Positions 21,982-32,150 of a stretch of DNA of 64,000 nt are shown piece after piece. The stretch is from Pseudomonas lutea (GTDB lineage: Bacteria > Pseudomonadota > Gammaproteobacteria > Pseudomonadales > Pseudomonadaceae): contig NZ_JRMB01000001.1 of NCBI RefSeq assembly GCF_000759445.1, positions 2,728,001-2,792,000 on the forward strand, in the 5' to 3' direction. Both the position numbers and the translations under genes were made by a program. Numbering within the stretch: position 1 is the first letter of the stretch; each line of letters opens with the position of its first letter. The notes below the pieces were generated by a model that was not told where the DNA came from, did not search any database, and worked only from the letters and a program-made list of their open reading frames with translations.

Positions 21982-23544
21982 TCAGGCCGGATTGGCAGGT
22001 TGCAGCTTTTTCTCGAACACCGACACGCCATCCAGATCCCGCAGGGTCACCGTCATCTCGGCGCTCTGCCCATCAATGTTGACCTCACCAAAGAACTGGA
22101 ACCCGGCGAACGGCGAAGTGTTCTGCGCGGGCGGGGCTTTCTGAAACACCAGCTCAGGCCCAAACGTCTTGTCCAGCGTGTTAGGCCCGAAGCTGCCGGC
22201 ATTCAGCGGCCCGGCGACGAATTCCCAGAACGGGTCGAAGTCTTGAAATATTGCCTGATCGGGATGGTAGTGATGCGCGGCGCAGTAGTGCACATCGGCG
22301 GTTAGCCAGACGGTGTCGCGCACCTTCTGCTGGCGCAGGAATCCCAGCAACTCGGCGACTTCCATTTCACGGCCCTTTGGCGCGCCATTGTCGCCGTTCG
22401 CGATCGCTTCCCAGCGCATCACGCCGGGGCTGATCTCACCGTCCGGGACGCCGAGCCCTATCGGCATGTCAGCGGCGATGACTTTCCATTGCGCCGTCGA
22501 GGCCTGCAGTTCGCGCTTGAGCCAGTCCAGTTGCTCACGACCCAGAAAGGCGGTGGTCGGCCCCGGCTTGTCGGCCAGATTGGCATCGTTGCCGTCGCGG
22601 TAGCTGCGCATGTCGAGCACGAAGACGTCCAGCATCGGGCCGTAACCGAGCTTGCGGTACACGCGCCCGCCGTTGTCGGCGCTCTGCAGGCGCATCGGTG
22701 CGTATTCCAGAAACGCCTGGCGGCCGCGCGAGGCCAGCAACTGGATGTCCTTGACCTTGTAGCGGTCATCCAGCTGCTTGCTCGGCGACCAGTTGTTGGT
22801 CACTTCGTGGTCGTCCCACTGCCAGATCTGCGGGACCTCGGCGTTGAAGCGTCGCAGGTTGTCGTCCATCAGGTTGTAGCGGTAGGCGCCTCGGTATTCG
22901 TCGAGGGTTTCGGCGACCTTGCTCTTTTCTTCGGTAGTGATATTGCGCCAGATGCGTCCACCCTCGGTGACGACTTCGGCGGGTACAGGCCCATCGGCGT
23001 AAATGGTGTCGCCGCTGTGGATGAAAAAGTCCGGCAGGCGCAGGCGCATCGCTTCATAGATGCGCATGCCGCCGATGTCAGGGTTGATGCCGAAGCCCTG
23101 CCCTACCGTGTCGCCGCTCCAGACGAAGCGGATGTTGCGTCGATTGACCGGCACGCTGCGCAGATGACCAAACCACGGTTCACTGGCAACCCTGCTTTGA
23201 GCGTCTTCGAAGTAGACGCGGTAGAAAATGGCCTGATCGGCCGGCAAGCCCGTCAACTCGACGCGGGCGGTAAAGTCGGTGCGCTGGTCGGCGAGCAACG
23301 AAACCGCGCGGCGCGGCTGGGTGAACATGCTGCGGGTGTCCCATTCAACCACCATCCAGGCGGGGCGATCACTGCGGCTCCAGACCATCGCGCGGTCGCC
23401 GAGGACATCGCCGGACTGCACCCCGTCGGTCATCTTGGGGCGGTCCTTCACGGACGCAATCACAGCGGGTGCGAGCCCCGGCAGCAACAATCCGGCGCCA
23501 GCAGCCTGAATGATACGGCGGCGGGTCAGGTCAAACCGGGACAT
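21982..23544 (-). CDS. phoD: PhoD-family alkaline phosphatase, Tat-exported
   Basis: The 520-residue protein starts with a twin-arginine signal (LTRRRIIQAAGAGLLLPG). The PhoD core follows: GDVLGDRAMVWSRSDRP N-terminal domain, FVWSGDTVGQGFGINPD, DFFIHSGDTIYADGP and the metal-binding DDHEVTNNW and TADVHYCAAHHYHP. PhoD enzymes are Ca/Fe-dependent phosphodiesterase/phosphomonoesterases in the periplasm that release phosphate from organic esters. GAGGAGG lies 8 nt before the ATG at 23544. It is a single-gene unit; I saw no convincing Pho box. Confidence 0.93.
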   Translation of the reverse strand: MSRFDLTRRRIIQAAGAGLLLPGLAPAVIASVKDRPKMTDGVQSGDVLGDRAMVWSRSDRPAWMVVEWDTRSMFTQPRRAVSLLADQRTDFTARVELTGLPADQAIFYRVYFEDAQSRVASEPWFGHLRSVPVNRRNIRFVWSGDTVGQGFGINPDIGGMRIYEAMRLRLPDFFIHSGDTIYADGPVPAEVVTEGGRIWRNITTEEKSKVAETLDEYRGAYRYNLMDDNLRRFNAEVPQIWQWDDHEVTNNWSPSKQLDDRYKVKDIQLLASRGRQAFLEYAPMRLQSADNGGRVYRKLGYGPMLDVFVLDMRSYRDGNDANLADKPGPTTAFLGREQLDWLKRELQASTAQWKVIAADMPIGLGVPDGEISPGVMRWEAIANGDNGAPKGREMEVAELLGFLRQQKVRDTVWLTADVHYCAAHHYHPDQAIFQDFDPFWEFVAGPLNAGSFGPNTLDKTFGPELVFQKAPPAQNTSPFAGFQFFGEVNIDGQSAEMTVTLRDLDGVSVFEKKLQPANPA

Positions 23545-23663
23545 GTTTATCCTCCTCAAGCGAATGCCAAAGTGAGGAAACTAGCAGCGGATTGTTTGCA
23601 GGAGATGACAGCGGATCGCAGCACCCGGTGATGAGGAAATCACTGACACAACTCGTTCACCTG

Positions 23664-23804
23664 GTGGGACCGGCTTTAGCCGGGAAGGCGTCGGTAGTCA
23701 CACCAAGGTTCTGATTGCGGGCACACCGGCCTCTTCCCGGCTAAAGCCGGTCCCACTAAAAGCATCGCGTGGATCCCGTGGAACCGGTTATAGCCGGGGA
23801 AACG
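23664..23804. repeat. REPIN plus a degraded third arm, CCGGCTTTAGCCGG family
   Basis: The arm GTGGGACCGGCTTTAGCCGG begins at 23664, and an inverted arm ends at 23756 (GCCGGTCCCAC). A third, direct but mutated copy (GTGGAACCGGTTATAGCCGG) lies at 23778-23798, just downstream of fruA. The 267-bp phoD-fruA spacer holds nothing else. Confidence 0.85.
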
Positions 23805-23811
23805 CCAGCGG

Positions 23812-25542
23812 TTACGCGCCGGCGGGCACTGCGTCCAGCTCGGCCGTTTCAGGGCGTTTGAGCAGCGCATAGAGCACGCCGGTCACGACGCTGCCCGCAA
23901 CGATCGCCAACAGATACAGCAGCGCGTGATTGATCGCATTGGGGATGAGGAGTACGAAAAGACCGCCGTGGGGCGCCATCAGTTTGCAGCCGAAGAACAT
24001 CGACAGCGCACCGGTCAGCGCGCCACCGGCAATGCTCGCCGGAATCACCCGAAGCGGGTCTTTGGCGGCAAACGGGATCGCCCCTTCCGAAATGAAACAC
24101 AACCCCAGCACCAGCGCCGCCTTGCCTGCTTCACGTTCGCTTTGAGCGAATTTGCGGCGGGCGATCAACGCGGCGATGCCCATGCCGATCGGCGGTACCA
24201 TGCCAGCGGCCATCGTCGCTGCCATCGGTGCGCCGCTGCTGGAAGCCAGCAACCCCACCGAAAACGCATACGAGGCCTTGTTGATCGGGCCACCCAGGTC
24301 CACGCACATCATTGCGCCCAGCAGCACGCCGAGCAGAACTGCGTTGGCGGTGCCCATGGTGTCGAGGAAATGCGTGAGGCCTTCGAGCATGCCAGCGACC
24401 GGCTTGCCCACCACGTAGATCATCACAAGACCGGTGAACAGACTCGCCAGCAAAGGGATGATCAGAATCGGCTTCAACGCCTCGACGCTCGCCGGCAGCT
24501 TTGCGTAGCGATTGACCGCCCACGCGCTGTACCCCGCAAGGAAGCCAGCGATGATCCCGCCAATGAACCCCGCCCCCAGGGTGCTGGCCAGCAAGCCGCC
24601 GATCATACCTGGCGCCAGCCCCGGACGGTCTGCAATGGAATAAGCGATGTAGCCCGCCAGCAACGGCACCATCAGCTGGAACGCCGCGCCCGCGCCAATC
24701 TGTTTCAACGCTGCCGCCAGCGTACCCGGCTCCTCCGCCGCGTGAATCCCGAACACGAACGACAGAGCAATGAGCAGACCGCCCGCCACCACCATCGGCA
24801 GCATGAAGGACACCCCGGTGAGCAGGTGTTTGTAGACGCCGGTCTTCTCTTTTTTGGACGCGCCTTTCGCAGCTGACGCGGCGGACTCCACCTCAGCCTC
24901 GGCCAACGCTTTTTTCAACGTGGCCTCGGCCTGCTTGAGCGCAACGCCGGTGCCGCAGCGATAGATGCGCTTGCCGGCGAAACGCTCAGTGGCGACTTCG
25001 ATGTCCGCCGCCAGCAGCACCACATCAGCGTCGGCAATGGCTTGGGCGCTGAGCGGGTTACGCGCGCCTACCGAGCCCTGGGTTTCGACCTGCAGGTCAT
25101 AGCCGAGCTTTTTCGCCGCCTGCTGAATGGCTTCTGCGGCCATGAACGTATGCGCGACGCCGGTCGGACAGGCCGTGACCGCCACCAGTCGCGGTTGTGC
25201 GGAGGCTGTAACCGCTGGCGCGCTGCTTGCGGTGTGCTCGGTGGCAAGCTCTGCCGCAGACCGCAAAAATTCATCTGCGTCCTGCAATGCTCGCGCGGGC
25301 GTGGCTTGATACAGCCGCTTGCCGGAGAAACGCGTCAGGTCCAGCGCACCGGTATTGACCACCAGCACCCAGTCAGCCGCTGCAATCTCGGCCTCAGACA
25401 ACTGCTTTTCCGGATGACGCGGATCGTGGATCTCTACGCAAGTGCTCCAGCCCTGGCGCTGCGCCGCTGCATCCAGCAGACGGGCACTGAGGACGCTGCT
25501 GATTTTGCCGTTCGGACACGCCGTAACGATGGCTAACTTCAT
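23812..25542 (-). CDS. fruA: Fructose PTS transporter EIIBC (FruA)
   Basis: This 576-residue membrane permease imports fructose and phosphorylates it to fructose-1-phosphate. Domain order is IIB' (1-~100), IIB (~118-215, with phospho-acceptor C125 in AVTACPTGVAHTF) and IIC (~235-570, about eight to ten membrane segments with GLLASTLGAGFIGGIIAG). The IIB' domain also keeps a cysteine (C9 in VTACPNGKISS), although the pocket following it differs. AGGAAAGGTG precedes the ATG. It is the last gene of fruBKA, 16 bp after fruK. Confidence 0.96.
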   Translation of the reverse strand: MKLAIVTACPNGKISSVLSARLLDAAAQRQGWSTCVEIHDPRHPEKQLSEAEIAAADWVLVVNTGALDLTRFSGKRLYQATPARALQDADEFLRSAAELATEHTASSAPAVTASAQPRLVAVTACPTGVAHTFMAAEAIQQAAKKLGYDLQVETQGSVGARNPLSAQAIADADVVLLAADIEVATERFAGKRIYRCGTGVALKQAEATLKKALAEAEVESAASAAKGASKKEKTGVYKHLLTGVSFMLPMVVAGGLLIALSFVFGIHAAEEPGTLAAALKQIGAGAAFQLMVPLLAGYIAYSIADRPGLAPGMIGGLLASTLGAGFIGGIIAGFLAGYSAWAVNRYAKLPASVEALKPILIIPLLASLFTGLVMIYVVGKPVAGMLEGLTHFLDTMGTANAVLLGVLLGAMMCVDLGGPINKASYAFSVGLLASSSGAPMAATMAAGMVPPIGMGIAALIARRKFAQSEREAGKAALVLGLCFISEGAIPFAAKDPLRVIPASIAGGALTGALSMFFGCKLMAPHGGLFVLLIPNAINHALLYLLAIVAGSVVTGVLYALLKRPETAELDAVPAGA

Positions 25543-25558
25543 CACCTTTCCTCTCTTG

Positions 25559-26497
25559 TCATGCCGTCAGGACGCGGACGCTGACGCCGCTTTCCAAACG
25601 CTTCAATTGCGCCGGGTCATTGATGCCGAAACCGATCTGCGTAACGGCCATGGCCGCGATGGCGGTGGCCGTGCGCAAGGTTTGCTCGGCCTTGTGCCCG
25701 CAGAGCAGGCCGTGAACCATGCCGGCCAACAGCGAATCCCCCGCGCCGACGGTGCTGGCGACGGTGACTTTGGGTGGCAGCGCCTGCAACGCCGCGTCGG
25801 CGCTGAACCAGTGAACGCCTTCCGAGCCTTGGGAAATCACCACATGCTCGATGCCGCGCTGACGCAGTTCAGCCGCAGCCTGCGCTTGTGCGTCGATGGA
25901 GATGATGGGCGCATCGAGGGCATCAGCCAGTTCCTCGGTGTTGGGTTTGATCATCCACGGCGATGCCTCCAGGCCAACGCGCAAGGCTTCGCCGCTGGTG
26001 TCCAGGGCCACTTTCAGCCCCATCGCGTTGAGCCGCAGCAACAGCGTTTTTAGCCACTGCGCGCTGACGCCCCGTGGCAAGCTGCCCGCCACGACCACGG
26101 CGTCGAAACCGGCCGCGATCTGTTCCACGCGAGTCGCCAGCGCCTGTTGCGCCTGCACGCTGACCTCAGGCCCCGGGCCATTGAGGTCGGTGATGCGCCC
26201 GCTGCTTTCAGCCAGTTTGATGTTACTGCGCGTCTCGCCCGGCACCCGCACGAACTCGTCGGTGAAACCGCGTTTGGCGAACAGGCTTTCGAACGGTTGC
26301 TGGTTATCCACCCCGAGAAAACCGGCGACCGTCAGCTCGTGACCCAAGTCAGCCAACACTTGGGCGACGTTGATGCCCTTGCCCGCCGCGTGGCTGAGCA
26401 TGGCGTCGCTGCGGTTGACCTGGCCGACGTGCAACGGACCGAGCTGCACGGTCAGGTCCAGCGCCGGATTCATCGTCAATGTAAGAATTTTCGCCAT
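25559..26497 (-). CDS. fruK: 1-phosphofructokinase
   Basis: This 312-residue PfkB-family kinase converts fructose-1-phosphate to fructose-1,6-bisphosphate. The PfkB N-terminal motif AAGKGINVAQVLADLG is at about 37-52, and the catalytic anion-hole motif TVGAGDSLLAG places the base at D254. Its ATG overlaps the fruB stop by one base (TAATG), indicating coupled translation. Confidence 0.96.
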   Translation of the reverse strand: MAKILTLTMNPALDLTVQLGPLHVGQVNRSDAMLSHAAGKGINVAQVLADLGHELTVAGFLGVDNQQPFESLFAKRGFTDEFVRVPGETRSNIKLAESSGRITDLNGPGPEVSVQAQQALATRVEQIAAGFDAVVVAGSLPRGVSAQWLKTLLLRLNAMGLKVALDTSGEALRVGLEASPWMIKPNTEELADALDAPIISIDAQAQAAAELRQRGIEHVVISQGSEGVHWFSADAALQALPPKVTVASTVGAGDSLLAGMVHGLLCGHKAEQTLRTATAIAAMAVTQIGFGINDPAQLKRLESGVSVRVLTA

Positions 26498-29358
26498 TAC
26501 AGCCCCTCCACCAGGGCACGCACGTCCGCTGCGCTGCCAGCGGCCAGAGCCGTTTGCGCGAGTTTTCGGGCTTCGATCAGATTCAATTCACGGACGCAGG
26601 CTTTGACTTCACCAATGCTGCGCGCCGAGACACTTAATTCGTCCACCCCCAGGCCAACCAATACCGGCACCGCCAGCGGGTCGGCGGCGAGTTCGCCGCA
26701 CACGCCCACCCATTTGCCATGGGCATGGGCTGCGCGCACGGTGATGTCGATCAGTTGCAATACCGCCGGGTGCAAGCCATCGGCCTGCGCCGACAGGGTC
26801 GGGTGACCGCGATCGATGGCCATCGTGTACTGGGTCAAGTCGTTGGTGCCGACGCTGAAGAAGTCGACTTCTTTGGCCAGCACCGGGGCCAGCAGGGCAG
26901 CCGACGGCACCTCGATCATGATCCCCAGTTGCAGGTCGGCAACGGGGATTTCCACGCGCAGCCGCTCGGTCATCTCGCGCGCCTGACGCCACTCTTCAAC
27001 GGTTCCGACCATGGGGAACATGATCCGCAACGGCCGATTGTCCGCCGCCCGCAACAACGCCCGCAGCTGGCTTTCCATGATGTCCGGGCGCTGCAGCGTC
27101 AGGCGGATGCCGCGCACGCCGAGAAACGGGTTTTCTTCTTTGTCGATAGGCCAGTAAGGCAGCGGTTTGTCGCCGCCCACGTCGAGGGTGCGGACCACCA
27201 GCGGACGACCGTCGAGGTCGTCAAGCACGCGGCGGTACTCGGCTTCCTGGGTGGCTTCGTCCGGCGCGGAGCTGTGCGCCATGAACAGCAATTCCGTGCG
27301 CAGCAGACCAATCCCTTCGGCGCCCTGCTCCACCGCTGCCGGCGTACCGGCGCTGTCACCAATGTTGGCAAACACCTCAACGGCGTGGCCGTCCTGGGTG
27401 ATGGCCGGTTCCATACGCAATGCAGCCGCCGCCTTGAGTCGTTGCTCGCGGGTGTCACGGTCCTGCAACGCGCGCTTGAGGGTGGCCTCGTCCGGGGCGA
27501 CGTCGAGACGGCCGCGTTGCCCGTCAATCAGTAACTGCGTGCCGGATGTGATCAGCAGTACATCATCACCCGCGCCCACCAGCGCCGGAATGCCCAGCGC
27601 GCGGGCAACGATGGCACTGTGCGCCGTGGCACCACCCCGGGCGGTCAGAATCCCGGCAACGCGCGCAGGGTCCAGACGCGCGACGTCTGAGGGGCCTACT
27701 TCGTCCATCACCAGGATGTAGGGCTCGTCGGGTTCGACCAGGTCCTCGACGCCGCAGATTTGCGCCAACACCCGGCGGCCTACGTCACGCAGATCCGCTG
27801 CGCGTTCAGCGAGCAGCGCATCCTTGAGTTGTTCCTGCTGCCGTGCTGCGGCCTCGATCACATTCATCCACGCTGCGGCGGCGCTTTCGCCCTGTTTCAG
27901 GCGCTGCGCGACTTCGTCGACCAGTTCTGGGTCGGCGAGCATTTCCTGGTGGGTGACAAATATCTCGCGAATGGCCTTGGCCGAACTGCGCGCGATCAAC
28001 TGCTCGATGTCGATACGCACCTGAGCCAGCGCGCTGTGCAGGCGTTCGTGTTCGACGCCCTGGGACTCGCCCTGCAACGGATAATCAAGCACCGGCAGCA
28101 CGTGGACATGAGCCGGACCGAAGGCAATGCCGGGCGAGGCAGGCACAGCCTGACGCTGCGAACCGGCCGCGGGTGCGCTGAGGCTCTTTTGCGCCGCGGC
28201 CTTGTCTGCGGCAGGCTCGGAGTGGGCCGGCAACGGTTCGATCTCTTCGCCCAGCCCGTCGAGTACCGCCGCCACCAGCGCCGGCAGCGCCTGGGCGGCA
28301 ATGGTTGGCTCGGCGATGAATTCCAGGGACTGCCCGCGCTGCACGCCGAGGCTCAAAAGCTTGCTCAGGCTTTTGGCAGAGACGGGGTTTTCGGTGCCAT
28401 CGACAATGCGCACGCGCACATCGCCCTCAAATCCTTTGGCCAGCTGCGCCAGGATTTTCGCCGGCCGCGCGTGCAAGCCATGGGCGTTGGCCAAGGTCAC
28501 GCGTTCGCTCGGCCAGTCCGGCGGCACGTCACCGCCCAATGCCTGAAGTACCGCGCGACTGCTCTTAGCCTGGCCCAACTCATGGCCACGACCCTCGATC
28601 AGCAGCGCACACAGACGTTCAAGCAAGGCCTGATGCGACTCGCCCAGGCTGGCCAGGCAGAACAACCCGGTCAGTGCCTGGCCCAGATGACGCATCGGTT
28701 TATCCGGCGTGACAAACGCCAGGCCGGGTTTGTTGACCATTTGCTCACTGTGCAGCCACCACAGGCCTTCGCCCAACGGCAAAGGCTCAACCTGCTGCAG
28801 CACGGCGGCAAAACCGTTGTTCACGCATTCGGCCTTGCGCAACAGGCGGGCACCGCGCCAGACCAGCTCTTCAAAATCATCGACCATCACGCCCAGGCTG
28901 ATCATTTGCGCGTCGAGGGCCAGCTCTTGCGGCGCGCCCTGGAGCAACTGAAGCAGCGATTCCGGGTCCTTCGCTTGACGCAGCGCCTCGCCCAGGTCGT
29001 TCTCACCGAGCGCGCGGGTCAGCAGTTGCAGCAAGCGCAAATGCTCGTCGGACTTGGCTGCGATGCCGATCGCCAGGTAGACCATCTGCCCGTCGCCCCA
29101 GTCCACACCCTCAGGGAATTGCATCAGGCGCACGCCCGTGGCAAATACTTGATCGCGGGTTTGCGGGGTACCGTGGGGGATGGCGATGCCCTGGCCCAGG
29201 AAGGTCGAACCCTGTTGCTCGCGCGCCTGCAGACCTTCAAGGTAGCCAGGGGCGACCAGTCCGTCGGCCACCAGCAGGTCGGCCAGAAGCTGCAACGCCG
29301 CGGGCTTGTTCACCGCCGACTGTTCCATGGATATTTGCTCTATGGTCAGCTCGAGCAT
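26497..29358 (-). CDS. fruB: Fructose PTS multiphosphoryl protein IIA-HPr-EI (FruB)
   Basis: The 953-residue fusion carries phosphate from PEP to FruA. The IIA domain (1-~145) has H62 in IAIPHGTP; a degenerate central domain spans ~150-280; the HPr domain (~285-370) has H296 in GLHARPA; and Enzyme I (~403-950) has H580 in [10 protein letters not shown]. This IIA-M-H-I architecture is the normal FruB of pseudomonads, where fructose is the main PTS sugar. AGGAG lies 8 nt upstream of the ATG. It is first gene of fruBKA and divergent from fruR. Confidence 0.97.
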   Translation of the reverse strand: MLELTIEQISMEQSAVNKPAALQLLADLLVADGLVAPGYLEGLQAREQQGSTFLGQGIAIPHGTPQTRDQVFATGVRLMQFPEGVDWGDGQMVYLAIGIAAKSDEHLRLLQLLTRALGENDLGEALRQAKDPESLLQLLQGAPQELALDAQMISLGVMVDDFEELVWRGARLLRKAECVNNGFAAVLQQVEPLPLGEGLWWLHSEQMVNKPGLAFVTPDKPMRHLGQALTGLFCLASLGESHQALLERLCALLIEGRGHELGQAKSSRAVLQALGGDVPPDWPSERVTLANAHGLHARPAKILAQLAKGFEGDVRVRIVDGTENPVSAKSLSKLLSLGVQRGQSLEFIAEPTIAAQALPALVAAVLDGLGEEIEPLPAHSEPAADKAAAQKSLSAPAAGSQRQAVPASPGIAFGPAHVHVLPVLDYPLQGESQGVEHERLHSALAQVRIDIEQLIARSSAKAIREIFVTHQEMLADPELVDEVAQRLKQGESAAAAWMNVIEAAARQQEQLKDALLAERAADLRDVGRRVLAQICGVEDLVEPDEPYILVMDEVGPSDVARLDPARVAGILTARGGATAHSAIVARALGIPALVGAGDDVLLITSGTQLLIDGQRGRLDVAPDEATLKRALQDRDTREQRLKAAAALRMEPAITQDGHAVEVFANIGDSAGTPAAVEQGAEGIGLLRTELLFMAHSSAPDEATQEAEYRRVLDDLDGRPLVVRTLDVGGDKPLPYWPIDKEENPFLGVRGIRLTLQRPDIMESQLRALLRAADNRPLRIMFPMVGTVEEWRQAREMTERLRVEIPVADLQLGIMIEVPSAALLAPVLAKEVDFFSVGTNDLTQYTMAIDRGHPTLSAQADGLHPAVLQLIDITVRAAHAHGKWVGVCGELAADPLAVPVLVGLGVDELSVSARSIGEVKACVRELNLIEARKLAQTALAAGSAADVRALVEGL

Positions 29359-29515
29359 TGCTTTCTCCTGTGCTGCGCGGGGTCGCGCCTGATTCTTGTT
29401 GTAGGACCGGCCCTACGGCCGATGACTTTCAGTGACGGACGATGAAGACAACGCCCCATCTTCATGCGCGCTTCGAGACGGTTCTCGTAGGGCACAAGGC
29501 AATAAACACGCCTGC

Positions 29516-29529
29516 TGAATCGTTTAATC
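29516..29529. promoter_or_regulatory. Putative FruR/Cra operator in the fruB-fruR spacer
   Basis: TGAATCGTTTAATC matches the Cra/FruR core TGAAWCGNTTNA. It lies in the 370-bp spacer between divergent fruB and fruR, about 160 bp before the fruB ATG. A weaker half-match (GGAAACGTCTCT, 29594-29605) and a CGAGACGGTTCTCG near-palindrome (29473-29486) are also present. The rest of the spacer shows no gene. Confidence 0.55.
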
Positions 29530-29728
29530 TAAGGTGTCGCGCACGTTACTCGATAATACCGGCGGTTTGAAGCTCATCCGGTCGAATCATGTAGGAAACG
29601 TCTCTAGTGCCTCATATCCTTCCTACAACGAGACGGTCTGCTGTCATGATGGCTGTTAATCGGTGAAAATCCCTGCCACGGTAGGTCAGCTGCCACTTTT
29701 GCTATTCATCACGAAAAGGATGCCCGGC

Positions 29729-30724
29729 TTGAAACTCAGTGATATTGCGCGTCTGGCCGGTGTTTCTGTGACCACGGCCAGTTACGTGATCAACGGAAAG
29801 GCCGAACAGCAACGTATCAGCAGTGCAACGGTGGAGCGCGTACGCGCGGTGGTTGAGGAACATGGCTTTCGGCCCAATCCTCAGGCGGCCGGGCTGCGCA
29901 GCCGGCACACCCGGACCTTGGGCTTCATCCTGCCCGATCTCGAAAACCCGAGTTACGCGCGCATTGCCAAACAACTGGAACAGGGCGCTCGCGCTCGTGG
30001 CTACCAACTTCTGATTGCCAGTTCAGACGACGATCCCATCAGCGAGTTGCAGCTGTTGCAGCTGTTCCGAGCGCGACGCTGCGATGCATTGTTCGTCGCG
30101 AGCTGTTTGCCCGCCAGCGACGACAGTTACCGTGCGCTGCAGCAGCAAGGGGTTCCGATCATTGCGATTGACCGGGAAATGGACCCGGTGCATTTCTGTT
30201 CGGTGGTCAGCGATGACCACGACGCCAGCCAGCAACTGACCCGCAGCCTGCTGGAGATCAAGCCCAGGCACATCGCCCTGATCGGCGCGCGCCCGGAGCT
30301 GAGCGTGAGTCAGGCTCGGGCCGGTGGCTTCAAAGATGCGCTGGAGGGCTTCGAAGGTTCGGTCATCATTGAGCACGGCGACGCATTCAGCCGTGACTGC
30401 GGGTTGCAACTGGCCAGCGAGATGTTCGACCGTCTGGGGTATTTCCCCGACGCACTGATCACAACGTCTTACGTCTTGCTGCAAGGCGTGTTCGATTTGC
30501 TGCACCAGCGTCGGCTGAACCCGGATCAGCTTCATCTGGGCACCTTCGGCGACACCCAACTGCTGGATTTCCTGCCGCTGCCCGTCAACGCGATGGCCCA
30601 GCAGCATCATCTGATCGCCGAAAAAGCCCTTGCCCTGGCGCTGTCGGCCATCGAGCAGGATCACTACGAGCCAGGCGTGCATGCCATCGTGCGGACATTC
30701 AAGCAGCGCATTCACGAGGCCTGA
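29729..30724 (+). CDS. fruR: Fructose operon regulator FruR (Cra), LacI family
   Basis: The 331-residue regulator begins KLSDIARLAGVSVTTASYVI, the LacI-type helix-turn-helix, followed by the hinge and a periplasmic-binding-type effector domain (TLGFILPDLENPSYARIAKQ). In Pseudomonas it represses fruBKA until fructose-1-phosphate accumulates. The start is inferred to be the TTG at 29729, which has AAAAGGA about 9 nt upstream and gives the family N-terminus. An ATG at 29720 directly abuts that site and is less likely. Confidence 0.93.
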   Translation: MKLSDIARLAGVSVTTASYVINGKAEQQRISSATVERVRAVVEEHGFRPNPQAAGLRSRHTRTLGFILPDLENPSYARIAKQLEQGARARGYQLLIASSDDDPISELQLLQLFRARRCDALFVASCLPASDDSYRALQQQGVPIIAIDREMDPVHFCSVVSDDHDASQQLTRSLLEIKPRHIALIGARPELSVSQARAGGFKDALEGFEGSVIIEHGDAFSRDCGLQLASEMFDRLGYFPDALITTSYVLLQGVFDLLHQRRLNPDQLHLGTFGDTQLLDFLPLPVNAMAQQHHLIAEKALALALSAIEQDHYEPGVHAIVRTFKQRIHEA

Positions 30725-30729
30725 GCCCT

Positions 30730-31509
30730 ATGCGACTGATCGACACCCACACGCACATCGATTTCGACGACTTCGACGCCGACCGTGATGCCGTGCTTGC
30801 CAGGTGCCAGCAGCTGGGTGTCGAGCGCGTGGTGGTGTTGGGCGTGTATCAGCGCAACCTGCAACGCGTTTGGGACCTGGCGCTCAGCCAACCCTCGGTT
30901 TACGCCGCCCTTGGCTTGCATCCGGTGTTCCTCGAAGAGCATCAGCCCGAGCACGTTCAGGAGCTGCGCGACTGGCTGACCCGCCTGGCCGGGCATCCCA
31001 AGCTGTGCGCCGTCGGCGAGATCGGACTGGATTACTACATCGAATCGCAGGACCGCCCCCGCCAACTGGCGCTGTTGGAGCAGCAGTTACAACTGGCTGC
31101 AGACTTCAACCTGCCTGCCCTACTCCACGTGCGCCGCAGCCATGCTGACACGATCGCCGCCCTCAAGCGCTTCAGGCTGGCGCGCAAGGGTGTCGTCCAT
31201 GCATTCGCCGGCAGCCGTGAAGAAGCGCGCGAGTACATCAAGCTGGGTTTCAAGCTGGGGCTGGGCGGCGCCGCAACGTGGCCGCAGGCGCTGCGCATGC
31301 ACCGGGTCATCGCCGAACTGCCGCTGGACAGCGTGGTCCTGGAAACCGACTCGCCGGACATGGCACCGGCAATGTTCGCCGGCCTTCGCAACAGCCCAGA
31401 GCACTTGCCGGCCATTTGCGCCGCCATCGCTCAACTCATGAACATCGCTCCGGACACACTGGCGGCCGCCAGCAGCGCCAACGCTTGCGAGGTCTTCGGC
31501 TGGGGCTGA
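30730..31509 (+). CDS. TatD family hydrolase
   Basis: The 259-residue metal-dependent TIM-barrel protein begins MRLIDTHTHIDFDDF, with metal-binding H7 and H9. Other ligands are in AVGEIGLDYY, LPALLHVRRSH and LETDSPDM. TatD-like proteins are 3'-exonucleases or related hydrolases; the substrate is not predictable. It follows fruR by only 5 bp, so it is probably cotranscribed, although a functional link to fructose is not evident. Confidence 0.92.
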   Translation: MRLIDTHTHIDFDDFDADRDAVLARCQQLGVERVVVLGVYQRNLQRVWDLALSQPSVYAALGLHPVFLEEHQPEHVQELRDWLTRLAGHPKLCAVGEIGLDYYIESQDRPRQLALLEQQLQLAADFNLPALLHVRRSHADTIAALKRFRLARKGVVHAFAGSREEAREYIKLGFKLGLGGAATWPQALRMHRVIAELPLDSVVLETDSPDMAPAMFAGLRNSPEHLPAICAAIAQLMNIAPDTLAAASSANACEVFGWG

Positions 31510-31562
31510 AGCTGTCGCCAATTTCATGTTCCGCGAAGAAATTCCAGCGAAGCAACGCGGTC

Positions 31563-31590
31563 CCTTGGTTATCTCTCTGACTAACCAAGG
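31563..31590 (+). promoter_or_regulatory. Perfect 9-bp hairpin overlapping the Shine-Dalgarno of the iron permease gene
   Basis: CCTTGGTTA (31563-31571) and TAACCAAGG (31582-31590) pair perfectly across a 10-nt loop. The right arm contains the AAGG of the Shine-Dalgarno AAGGA, whose spacing to the ATG at 31600 is 8 nt. In RNA the stem would block ribosome access. As DNA, the dyad could equally be an operator. Confidence 0.6.
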
Positions 31591-31599
31591 AAACCGTAA

Positions 31600-32043
31600 A
31601 TGAAATTCTCGAAGTTCGCGCAGGCCTTGTCGCAGTGGTCCGGCAGCCCACGAACCTTCCTCGTTGCGATTGCACTTATCTGCGTCTGGGCCGCCACCGG
31701 GCCATTGTTTCACTACAACGACACGTGGCAGCTGATCATCAATACGTCCACGACGATCATCACGTTCCTGATGGTTTTCCTGATCCAGAACACTCAAAAC
31801 CGCGATACCGATGAGTTGCACATCAAGATCGACGAATTGCTGCGGGTGACCAAAGACGCACAGAACGCTGTGCTGAGCCTGGATAACCTCGATCAGAAGG
31901 AACTGCACGCCCTGCGCAAGAAATACAAGGCGATGGGCGAAGGCATCGAGTTTGACCACACCGAAGCGTTTCCAGAGCCGGTAGAAGACCCGGATGCCGT
32001 ACTCAATGAGCAACAGACTCAGCCGCAGACTGCGGGCCGCTGA
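31600..32043 (+). CDS. Low-affinity iron permease family protein
   Basis: The 147-residue protein has two membrane segments (FLVAIALICVWAATGPLF, and LIINTSTTIITFLMVFLIQN) followed by the family's conserved QNTQNRDTDELHIKIDELLR and a charged cytoplasmic tail. This matches the bacterial family related to yeast Fet4; transport activity for the short bacterial form is inferred, not shown. The tail after about residue 115 is acidic and proline/glutamine rich. A hairpin covers its ribosome site. Confidence 0.85.
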   Translation: MKFSKFAQALSQWSGSPRTFLVAIALICVWAATGPLFHYNDTWQLIINTSTTIITFLMVFLIQNTQNRDTDELHIKIDELLRVTKDAQNAVLSLDNLDQKELHALRKKYKAMGEGIEFDHTEAFPEPVEDPDAVLNEQQTQPQTAGR

Positions 32044-32150
32044 TCGAGTCGGGATGAACAAATGCGGCAAATACCCTTCCTAAACAGTTGAACGGCACAG
32101 CGTTAACGCAATGCAGCGTGCACATCTTCACTCTGGACGGGAGTATGAAA

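Noticed and set aside
27760..29445. 561-codon open frame opposite fruB.
   Set aside because: It is antisense to a firmly identified multi-domain gene and reflects GC-rich codon bias; its product has no recognisable motif.
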